64,000 nt of DNA, taken from positions 3,410,001 through 3,474,000 of the forward strand of contig CM073197.1 in NCBI GenBank assembly GCA_037042915.1. Direction: 5' to 3'. Below, piece by piece: positions 22,538 through 31,892 of the stretch. Origin of the DNA: Auricularia sp. M13 (taxonomy: Eukaryota; Basidiomycota; Agaricomycetes; Auriculariales; Auriculariaceae). The translations under genes and the position numbers were made by a program. The notes under the pieces were generated by a model. That model did not search any database, was not told the origin of the DNA, and was given only the letters and a program-made list of their open reading frames with translations. Position 1 is the first letter of the stretch. Every line of letters starts with the position of its first letter.

Positions 22538-23063
22538 CCTGGCTGCGGCGCGGTCTGCCTCGGCCAGACCTACGGTACTTTTGGGAGTTTGCTTTGATCA
22601 TGAGGGCTTGGGGGGTCTCAGTTATCGTACTGCTTTTTTGGGGTTCGCGGGGTGATAATAGGTGCTGTAATACGGTACATAACCCCCTCTTTGGGCGCGG
22701 CGTTGTGCGTTAGATATACACGGACGATTCGCAGCGCGGTGTTCTACTATGTATTCTTGTATTGATGCCGCGGCGGGGTGTCAAGTCGAACGACTCGATC
22801 GCGACTTCGACGTGGACACTCCGCTCCCTCGCCCGGCCCCGCTCGCAGCAACATTCTGTGAATCTTTTTCCGCGCGCAGGCGGAGCATGCTCGTGGCTCG
22901 CAGTCTTCTGCTGGCGATACACGATTCCCCCCACAGCTGCGTCGTTCCCAGTTGAGTCAGGACAATGATGTTCTGCCCCGGCTTGACTCAGTCAGCCTGC
23001 CCCTCGTCACCCGTGACAGGCGGCTGAGTTCGGAATAATCGCGTCTTGCCACACTCCCTCCTC
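22538..23063. other. Intergenic, 3' region and promoter of kinase-like paralogue 3
   Basis: 526 bases with no supported gene. A TTGACTCAGTCAGCC word lies near 22984-22998, shortly upstream of the paralogue 3 start, and includes a TGACTCA core of the bZIP/Gcn4 type. That match is seen in sequence; binding is inference. Confidence 0.45.
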
Positions 23064-25367
23064 ATGGTGCACGCCATCCGCGACCTTCTGTACTCATGGC
23101 CGGACGCGCCGGAGGTCGCAGTGTCCGACTTCGCGCCAGCCACAGCGTATTCGGCTCCGACGCCCGTCTTTGGTAGTGGCATCGCGGTATATGGCACCGC
23201 CGGCACCCATCCGTCGACGTGGTCGCATCTCGAGGCAGAACTTCGTCTGTTGCTCGGCCGTTTGAGGTTCCAGCCGTTCACCGTGACGGGTTCCACGAAA
23301 ACTAGTACTGAGTACGGCGCTGTTGCGATGCTCGAGTGCGTTCTTTGTCTGACTTCTTCACAGAATAGCTCGGGGCGAGTTTTGGCTGTCTGCTGGTGAT
23401 GGGTACGCACCTTGGTGTTATGGGCATAATTACTCACACTTACGCGTCGAGCAGAATGTGCAAATCCGGCGACAACGGGGAGCTTCGCTGGGACGACTGG
23501 CTGTCGATCATCCACAGGTGGTCCGAAGACTTCTGTTTTCTCCCAGGGGATTACGGGAACTTCAACATCGGGCTGTCTACGGACATCGAAGTCGTCGAGA
23601 ACGGTGAGCAGGGCTTGCCCTTGGTACTGGTTACTGATGCTTGCACAGTCGGCGTTGTGGTGGACGTCGTATTGAGCGACGTGCCGTTCGATAAACACGA
23701 GCGCGACACCAACAGAGCATGGAAATATCACGGCGAAAGCGTTAATACACTGTTCAACAGTACCACCCAGAAGCATTGCATGTGTGTTCTTTTTCAGCTG
23801 GTGCGTGAGCGGACAGTAAGTAGGCTATGTGGCGTGCAGCAGTGACTGACCCACGAATCCTTTCACACTTGCTCAGCCCCGCGATACGTTGAACTGGACA
23901 GAGTTGGGCGGGATGTTCGAAGCCTTGCACAAACTCAAGCAGCCCCAGACAGACCTGGAACACTTTCTGAATTTCTTGGTCCTGCGGTGTCAGCGTCAAC
24001 AGTGTTACTTTGCGATCGTTTCGGATGGACGGGTAACCTGTTTCATGCGCGTCAAGCCAGCACGGTTCAACAATGTCACATACAAGATCACGCTAACCTG
24101 CCAGTCATTCGCCGCCGCAACCTTTCCCGTCCCTTGCTGTCTAGCTGTTGTGCTCTCCAAGTATTCGTGGAGCTTTCTGGATTCAAAGCCTCAACGCCTT
24201 GGCGCACTGAACCGCCCGTCGACGTCTATCAGATCTCTGGGTGGCAGTCCAGAATGTTTCGCGGATTTCGACGCCTTCCGACTCGGCTGGGATAGTGCCT
24301 ACTTCGCGCACTTTCTGCGCTGGAAGGAGAAAGCCGCCCAACGCGCCCTTGCGCGTCTGCCGTCGGCTGGTACGACCTTGACAGTCAACCGCGCAGTGAT
24401 TCCCCGTCGCTTGAACCCTTTGCGCTGCCCGTACCCGAAGGCTGCTATCCCCGCAGACGTCTTGAAATCGGTTAGAGGCGAATATCGGGCCCGCGACGAC
24501 ACGAGTGTTGAGCTCTTGGACTCGACGGTGCCCCTCAAGTTCGAAATCGAGGCGGTCTTGCAGGAAGGCGAAAACAGATGGTCTCAGGTCTTCATCGGCA
24601 AGCTCAAGTCCAAAACACGCACGGCGTCGCGGAGTCTCTGCTTGAAACTATTCGACGAGCGCCTCTTCCACGTTCCCTCCATCGACATTTTTCAAAGAGA
24701 AGATCCGCACACCCACATGAGCAACGAGCTTCACGACGCCGAGACGATGGTTAGGCGGGAGGAGAGCGTTTATCATCGCCTCTCTGAGTTCCAGGGAACG
24801 CTCCTTCCTCATTTCTACGGGTGCCATGAGGTAACTCTCACCGCCTTTTCGCTCTTTCAAGCTGATGATGCTCACAGTTCGTCTTGCCCGGAAATATCGT
24901 TTCGGGCGGCCAGAAGGTTCTCGGAATCCTCATGGAGAAGATTGAAGGTGTGCATCTGTCAGAGTTACTGGAGGCCGGCGACACTTGGGACCGCGAGCGA
25001 CGGGTCGGACTTGTAGGTCTTATATGGATTTCAGCCGCCTCACTGAGCGCTCACACCCGCACAGTTCAAGCGGATCGGCGACATCGTCAAGCTTCTGAAC
25101 GCGTCATGCATATCTCAGAGAGACTGGCATCAGAACCAGATCATGTGCATTGAGCGGGGCACGGAGCCACCGCATGCGATTGACTTGGTCCTTATCGACT
25201 TCGCCTTCGCCTTTCAACCTTTGGGCGAAAGGCACGTTCTCCCGGAAATGCCAGATCGTCTCCGCCTTGGGTTTGAGCTGGGGCTAGATGGGGAGACGGA
25301 GAAAAGTATTCGGTGGAACGATTACGACGAGGACGAATGGGTGGTCCCCACTCCGGATCCGGTCTGA
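23064..25367 (+). CDS. Protein-kinase-like paralogue 3 of 4
   Basis: Seven exons close exactly: 23064-23311, 23364-23402, 23455-23603, 23649-23800, 23877-24830, 24878-25012 and 25065-25367, giving 659 residues. It has one more intron than paralogues 1 and 2, splitting the ARGEFWLSAGDG segment into its own 39-base exon. Kinase-like landmarks: nucleotide-loop-like EGENRWSQVFIGKL near 425-440, LCLKLFDERLF with the likely ATP lysine at 453, RREESVYHRL near 485-495, GILMEKIEG hinge, SQRDWHQNQIM with candidate catalytic Asp at 579, and VLIDFAFAF with Asp at 604 in place of DFG. Opposite orientation to paralogues 1, 2 and 4. Confidence 0.87.
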
Positions 25368-25844
25368 ATTGTATCATTGATTTCGTATGCTGCTGAACCA
25401 GGGACTGCTTCAAATCAAGAATGGCGTTCCCACACGCCCCTCACTCTTGAGTTCCCGCCTGCGCTGTCACTACCATGTCACCTTGTGGCTCAGGCAAGCG
25501 CCGTCACATGTGCTGCCCTCGCCTTCACGTGACCCGAGTGACCCGCTGAAGTTCTCACAGTCTTGGGCTGCTGAGTGCTCGGCTGCCTACATTTCAAAGT
25601 CTTGCTTTGAGGGATTCAACTGGCCGCTAGAGTCTTTGTCTCTCTTTTTCCGTGTTCGAGGGTGCTGTATGAATAACAGATGCAGGAACAATTCGCAGTC
25701 TGCGCTCACTCAGATGGAGGAAGCTTGGTCTTATTCGCGGGCCCATCCGCGGCACACGGAACTGAAATTAATGTGGGTTCTATTCAGCTTCTAAAACGAG
25801 CACCAACGCCGTGATCATAGCATCTTCACGCCGATAATGCAGTA
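25368..25844. other. Tail-to-tail spacer between kinase-like paralogues 3 and 4
   Basis: 477 bases between two convergent stops. An open plus-strand frame (25387-25794) has no family features; a CCTGCGCTGTCACTACC-like stretch and a TGACCCGAGTGACCC near-repeat are the only structures noticed. Confidence 0.4.
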
Positions 25845-27936
25845 CTACTCGCAGATATCACGCTCAAACCATTGTAAATCCTCTTCCAACCGACCAGCAA
25901 CACTCAAGAGAAGGCCCAACACAGCAACGTCGTCGGGGTACTCCATAGTAACACTCCTGCCGGAGGGCTGCGTCGCAAATGCAAAATCAAGGAAAACGGG
26001 ACGGTAGCACTTGACCAATCCTCCCGCCACAGTACGTATCGTGTGTGGCTCGCAGATGATCTGATCCGCGTGCCAATCTGTCTGTGTGATACTGCAATGG
26101 TTGATCTCGCGAATGAAGCCCCGGATGCAGGAGTACTAGCGTGAATTGTGAGATACACCGGGAACATGATGAGGGAGCGTACCAGATTCTTGACCTCCTC
26201 ATAGGACGTCTGCTTCGCCAGGACATCCTCGATTTTCGATCCAGCAATGTCCTCCAGGAGGATACCTAGGACCTTGCGGCCATCGGGGAGCTGGACCTTG
26301 CGGACACAACCAAAGTTGAGCGTTCGCATTTCCTAAATTCGATTTGTCTCACCTCGTGACTACCGTAGTAACGTGGAATCAGCGACCCTTGGAGTTTGCG
26401 CAAACGTCGATAGGCGCTGTCCTCGCGTCTCAGGAGTTGGTCGGCAAAATTCACCCAGAAGCTGGCTTTGTGCTCCGGGTCCGACTCGGAAAAATTCTCG
26501 AGCTTCATCGGGAACAGTCGCTCGTCGAATAGCTTCAGAACGAGCGTCTGGGCCGACGACGCTCTGGCTCCGGGCACTTGCAGCTGCCCGCGAACAACAC
26601 GCGAGTAATGGTCGGGGCCATCCTGGATGACCTCCGTGACCCGAAATGCGGGGGCAGGCGATTTTAGGAGCAGCTCGTCCGTCGTTCGATCACGAGTGCG
26701 CCTCCGTTTTATCCAAGGGTTCATCTTTACGCGCTCTAGTTTCGACAGAGGATACCGGGGAAATTGACTGCGCCAACGAAGCATTTGACGCGGGAGAACA
26801 TACCGCCCTGTAACAGAGAGCACATGGCCGACACGAAGCGAAGTGACAGTGGAGGATTGATGCTTCTTCCAGTCCAGAAAGTATCGCAGATAGTCGCCAC
26901 CCTCAGAAAGCTCGTAATAGTCAAAGTCGCGGAAGCGTGTCGGAAGCTTTGGGAGCGGTGTCTGGAGCGATTCCCCTTCCTTGCGAAAGGCAGCACCACT
27001 GTGGAAGATCGGATTGCGGAATTTCAGAGTAGGAGAGTATTTGGAGAGGATTTGTGCGATACAAAAGACCGCGGAGTGCTCAGCAGCCGTGAACAATTGG
27101 CACGAGGAGGTCTGATCTGTTGTCGTAGTCGAATATTTCTCGGGCTCTGCAACGACCACAATGAGGGTGTGTTGGCTATCCATGATTACTCCGTGGGCAC
27201 ACTTGACCTTGTTGCATTCATCGTGCAAAAATCGGATGAGGCGTTGGCTTCTGCTGGCATTTGAGACCTCGCGCCGACGATTGTCGTAAAGGTCTTTCAA
27301 TTCGTTCCAGTCGACCGTGTTGTCCGGCTGTAGCAGCTTGAGTTTGCTATGGAGAAGGAAGTTCGAACATACCATCCGGAAGGCAATGCACATGCACAAC
27401 TTGTGCTGCGCCCACTTAAATCGGCGATCGGGGGAAGTGTCGATGTAATCGCCAAACCACTCCCGTTCTGCGAGCACCTTGGGTTCTTCGGAATTGCTCA
27501 ACAAAAATTGCAGCTCGATGCCCACTAGAGAGGAGTGTCAGGTCGGGTTCGAACCACGACTGGTACTGTGCGAACCATTTTTCCGACGTTTGATTTGGGT
27601 AAACATCATAGCGTCCCAATCCCCGCAGTCACCTGGTAAGAAGCAAAAGCGACGAGCCCAAGAGTGCAGTAGGCTCAACCAAGGAATCCAGGGTGGCGCG
27701 CGGCGAATTGTTTTGTCATCTTTGGCAAGAACAACATCCTGTTCGCGAGGCACCAACATTGACGACCGAAGCAACTTGAGCGTGTTGCGGAACGCGCGAG
27801 TCAGCTTGATTTCAGTCATTTCGAGGGTGACTTTGTGGTCGAAATTTGGCGCTAGCGCATCGAACGAGACTGCGTCCAAGTGAGGGAGTCGAGCGTTCTT
27901 GTGAGCATCGAGGACGGCAGACAGCGAGGTGGCCAT
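25845..27936 (-). CDS. Protein-kinase-like paralogue 4 of 4, shorter N-terminus
   Basis: Exons 27936-27576, 27524-27373, 27327-26353, 26296-26183 and 26135-25845 give 630 residues. The first exon is unsplit and its first 90 residues do not match the other copies, but from CFLPGDCGDWDAM onward the order is the same: VGIELQFLLSN, LCMCIAFRM, VDWNELKDL, DGPDHYSRVVRGQL, LVLKLFDERLFP, LRREDSAYRRL, LGILLEDIAG, TQTDWHADQIIC and VFLDFAFATQP. It is the most diverged copy; the glycine-loop equivalent lacks most small residues. Confidence 0.83.
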
Positions 27937-28361
27937 GGCTTTGGGTCGGCGATCAGCGATGATGAGGGTAGGAGACTGAGGTTGGGGAACGTCAATTTAA
28001 ACGCAGCCAGCAAACAAACCCGGTCGGATGCAACGGGCGTGTAACCATCGGCGAACGTTTACGTCACAAATACTCATGGCTTTCTGCACGATTCACAAGA
28101 TGCCGGGCATATCTGAAGGCTATATGACTGGCAAGCTGTGCTTGTGCGCAATAAGTTGCTACCCTTAATTCACACTTTGGGCAACCTGATTTGCACAAGC
28201 AGAATACATATGCTGACCCTTCCGCGTTGCTTCCGCGACTCACCCCAGAAAACTATGCCACAGCCATAATCCATCTACGGTGTATCTGTGATCAAGTGTC
28301 TGTTCTGCAGGAGAAATAGGCCTCGACCCGGACGGGCGATGCAGCTGGAGAACACGCCCCG
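27937..28361. other. Intergenic, no gene seen
   Basis: 425 bases upstream of kinase-like paralogue 4. Several open frames here are shadows of the direct repeat that follows. No RNA gene or regulatory array was recognised. Confidence 0.45.
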
Positions 28362-28522
28362 TTGTAACTCGAGACTTGCTCTCTTGAAGCCACAAGGGCC
28401 TATGTTCACATGTGCTGGGACTTTGACACAAGACCGAACACGCTCAATTGTGACTCGAGACCTGCTCTCTTGAAGCCACAAGGGACTATGTTCACATGTG
28501 CTGGGACTTTGACACAAGACCG
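28362..28522 (+). repeat. Direct repeat, two 75-base copies at 86-base period
   Basis: The block starting TTGTRACTCGAGACYTGCTC at 28362 recurs at 28448 with three visible differences in about 75 bases, separated by 11 bases. The second copy ends about 30 bases before a TATAAAAG box (28552-28559), so the duplication lies in the promoter of the disrupted gene that follows and may hold regulatory sites. Confidence 0.85.
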
Positions 28523-28866
28523 CACAGAATCGCTGCCCTGGGGGACATTATTATAAAAGGTAATGGCTGCACCCCCCCTCCAACTCACGACACCTCCTGC
28601 CATGGCTCAAGCACCCGACGACAATCTCGACATCGACAATAATGTACCCGACAACAATCTTGTCATTGACAATGACCCCGCGCTAGAACGATTTCTCAAT
28701 AGTCCTCTTCCCTGCTACGAGCTTCACGGAAGCACGGAGCTCATTGCGCAGGAATCGGGGGTGTCAAACAGCAGGACAACCGCTCAATGGGCGCCAGTGC
28801 ATCTGGCCAAGCTAATGCTTGCCGAGGTTGAAGGTAATAAGAGCGACAAAGAGTTCAGAGCATATT

Positions 28867-29095
28867 AGGGGGTGTCACAGTAGTCGCAACATGTCGCAAC
28901 GGAATCCGCAACGGAATCCGCAACGCAAGTCGCAACGCGTCGCAACGGCCCGCTGCGACGTGTTGCGACGTTGCGACTCGAGATGTCGCAACGTCGCAAC
29001 GAGTCGCAACACGTCGCAACAGGCCGTTGCGACCTGTTGCGACTTTCGTTGCGGATTCCGTTGCGGATTCCGTTGCGACCACTGTGACACCCCCT
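28867..29095. mobile_element. 229-base MITE with AGGGGGTGTCACAGT termini
   Basis: The element begins AGGGGGTGTCACAGT and ends with its reverse complement ACTGTGACACCCCCT. The inverted repeat continues inward through GTCGCAACGGAATCCGCAAC-type units, so the element is almost one long palindrome built of GTCGCAAC/GTTGCGAC words. The 3-base duplication ATT flanks it (28864-28866 and 29096-29098). Removing element plus one ATT restores the reading of the host gene through ...EFRA-YWEPF. No coding capacity. A 3-base duplication and C-rich palindromic ends suggest a non-autonomous DNA transposon (Harbinger-like duplication length), but the superfamily is uncertain. Confidence 0.93.
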
Positions 29096-29269
29096 ATTGG
29101 GAGCCCTTCATTACGGCTATGCTCACTCAATCCAGCCTCAGGGCCAAGTTCCCTGGGCCAGACGGGCCGGAGCTGCTCTCGTCAGCTGCGGCGTACACCG
29201 AAGCCTGTGGCTTGTAAGTGCGCACATCTTAGTCTACAACTTGTTTGAACACTCCTTTCAGGCTTGCCC

Positions 29270-29283
29270 ACAATGATGTTTGC
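29270..29283 (+). repeat. Left copy of 14-base target-site duplication
   Basis: ACAATGATGTTTGC here matches 40928-40941, the bases immediately after the LINE poly-A. Position right at the tail and restored reading frame of the host gene make chance very unlikely. Length is typical for target-primed LINE insertion. Confidence 0.88.
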
Positions 29284-29771
29284 GGAGGCTTCTTCCGGTA
29301 CCATCACATACCGGAGCGCACACCAGCGCGAAGCACACGAAACTCCCTCCCGTCGCGCATGTACATAAGTTTTTTTGAGCATAGATCGCCTAACTGGCGT
29401 GCGACATGGTCTTTTTCGCGGCAGGAAACGAATGAAAGCACGGCGCGAGGCCTAGGCATGTTTTTTTCTCAGAGCGGGGAGTACGGCAAGTTGCTGGCGT
29501 GAAAGTGTAGCTCTATATGACATGGCGGCGTGCTCTATATCGCCCACAAGACGCGCAATAAGCCCCAACGCGGCCGCCCTCGTATATCCGGACGGCGGCG
29601 TCACAGTCGGCAGTCCTGGAAGCGAAAGGACGGTCCATCAGCGACGAAGACCGACATAGAAAAAGGGCTGGTCTTGGCCAACACCACGCTGCTCGGACCA
29701 AATGGCCGCGACGCAACCAAGAGCGGGTGACCAGGCCCGTAGGAGCTGACGGGGAAGAGACGAGATACGCA

Positions 29772-30171
29772 CTAGTTGTTGCGGTGACCCACGAACAGAG
29801 CGATGACCACGGCGAAGGTGAGCGCCCAGGTGCCAGCGTACATCACGCAAGTCGCGCAGACTGCGTTCTCGTTGACACGAGGAACGAGCTGGACGGCGTC
29901 AGGAAAGCTCCAAGAGCGCCGGCGCTAAACCAACTCACCTCAACACAAAAAAGGCAGGTACACAGCCTGCGGTCGCCTCCGCCGAGGCAGTGCTCCGAGA
30001 AGCATGGGATGACGCAAATGGTGGGATCGCCAGCGGGGCACTGCGAATGGTGAGCGCCATCCCCGGCCGAGAAATGGAAGCGGCCGCGTACACCGCAGAG
30101 GTGAGACGGCTCGACACTGCGACGAGGATCAGCCTTGCATGTGACGAGCACGGGCTCGGGGCTGAGCACAT
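29772..30171 (-). CDS. Small cysteine-rich protein with C-terminal membrane segment
   Basis: Exons 30171-30094, 30040-29939 and 29867-29772 (introns 53 and 71 bases) close in phase for 91 residues. A CATAAAAGG box lies about 70 bases upstream (near 30238-30246). The N-terminal ~26 residues (ARLILVAVSSRLTSA) resemble a signal peptide. The mature part packs nine cysteines into about 38 residues (CPAGDPTICVIPCF, CTCLFCVE, VCATCVM) and ends in a hydrophobic helix (WALTFAVVIALFVG) plus GHRNN. It resembles small secreted or GPI/CFEM-like fungal surface proteins without matching the CFEM spacing. It lies antisense inside the 11.6-kb insertion and keeps its introns, which is odd. Confidence 0.5.
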
Positions 30172-30928
30172 ACAAATGGCACATTGAGGATGGGGATGGG
30201 AAAAAGTCTGTAGCAAACGTCGGGACGAAATTGGAGCCTTTTATGTGGACGGCGGCCTCTTCGACGCAATTGTTACATACGTCCTGTGAGTTCAAAGGCC
30301 CGCAGCCTCAGAATTGTATTGAAGCACCTTTGGCGGGTGCTACATCCTCGTAGGATCCACACGCGCCCACGGGCGCTGTGGCAAACCAAATCAGAGTTTT
30401 GGTGGCTGTGCCGCGCCCGCACAGCCACAAAAACAGACGCGTCATCGGCCGACACGTCGGGTCCGTTGCCACAATCCCGAGCGATTGCGCCCGAAAACAC
30501 CCGAGCTGTTTGTGACAAGGTGCCACCGTGCATTCCCGGAGTGCATGACTGCGCGCGTCGTTGCGAACGGTCCACCGCGGCCGCGGACGACCCTATACGC
30601 ACGAAGAATATGAGAACAAATTGCTGGGAATTCCTTGAAGCGTACGAGATCAATGCGAGATGATCCGAAGCTGAGAATGGATTTCGAGCAGGCCTGCGTG
30701 GCGCTGAACCGAGGGATGTAGCCTAGTCCCACCGACTGGGCCAACACGAAGGCAAAGAAAAGAGTTGACACGACCCGTGAGAAAAGAATACACCCCATGA
30801 TTAGAGGCCGCGGGTCCTACTGCACGTCTATACTGCACGTCAGCCCCCGCGCGCCTATAAAAGAGAAACAGACGGCTGCTGCCGCACCTCCCCCTCATTA
30901 GCGCCGCACACATCCTCGCCCCGGCCAC

Positions 30929-31490
30929 ATGCAGAGCGCAGAGTCCAAGGGTTGCCAGCGCCAGGTAGCGCACGCAAGACCACGAACCAAAAAGCGCCAG
31001 TCGACACCCCAGACCCCAGAGACACCCCTCCTGGACCTCGCACAGGACAAGCCCCACACAAGCCCACGAAGTGTCACGGATAGAACAGAACAACCAGGGG
31101 ATGTGCCCTCAGGTCAGCACGTACAGGGATAAACGGGGTGTTAACAACGACGACTCACTCTCAACACTAGCCCGCAGCCCCTGCTGCCAGAGTCCGTCGT
31201 CGACTTTGGGTGAAGCCGAAGCGCGCATATCCAAGCCTGGTCGCCGCCGCCCGAAGCGCAAGGGCGATTTCTCATCGGACAAGATCCGCTGTGAGGGTGG
31301 CTGCAGGAAAGGTTTCCTCACGGCGCGGGGCCGTGACCACCACTGGTCGACGAACCCGTCCTGCGAAGAACGTCATGCCGCCTTCGTCCAGGGGACGGAC
31401 GCCGAGCTCGACTATAGAACCTCGGTGGAGAGGAGGGCCCGTCAGGTCGACAGGCCGCGGAGGAAGTATCGGCCGTACTCACGGTATTAA
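30929..31490 (+). CDS. Basic protein with one C-x3-C/H/C zinc-finger-like motif
   Basis: Exons 30929-31112 and 31171-31490 (58-base intron) give 167 residues. A TATAAAAG box sits at 30856-30863, 66 bases before the ATG. The protein is basic and low-complexity except for RCEGGCRKGFLTARGRDHHW followed by an STNPSC stretch. The spacing C-x3-C-x(11-12)-H-x6-C resembles the N-terminal finger of fungal CACTA/Plavaka-type transposases and some C2H2 fingers. It lies within the LINE insertion, on the LINE strand and 400 bases upstream of ORF1, so it may be an extra LINE ORF, a captured gene or a nested relic. Confidence 0.5.
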
Positions 31491-31892
31491 GCCGTAAGAC
31501 CGTTGGATCTCCGACTCCGGCACTCTTCCCAATTAGGCCAGGTCAGCGCCCATAACAAACACTGCGCGGTGGTCCTCATGTAACATCTGCCATGTACGCG
31601 ACGTCGACTAGCGCATCCCGGCGCTGAATACATTTGCTATGGCCGCATCTCGATCTGTTGCAGCAACCGCGGGCCTTTCAGGGTGGGCTGAGTAATTCCG
31701 CCCTTGGAAACGTTTCGTCAGCTCATGCGCGCACAAAGTGACAGCGGAGAGGTCGCCCCACTAGCCATGAATGCTAGCAGAGCGTGTGAAGCATCACTAT
31801 ACTTGCTACGTGCGCGGTGTCCGAGCTGTCAATGGGCGGCGTCATAAAAGCCAGGCGCGGCTGAGCATCGCCAGCACCCCATTTCGCTCAAC

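Noticed and set aside
29513-30663. Plus-strand open frames at 29727-30053 and 30286-30663
   Set aside because: The first overlaps the better supported spliced minus-strand gene; the second has no motif or promoter signal.
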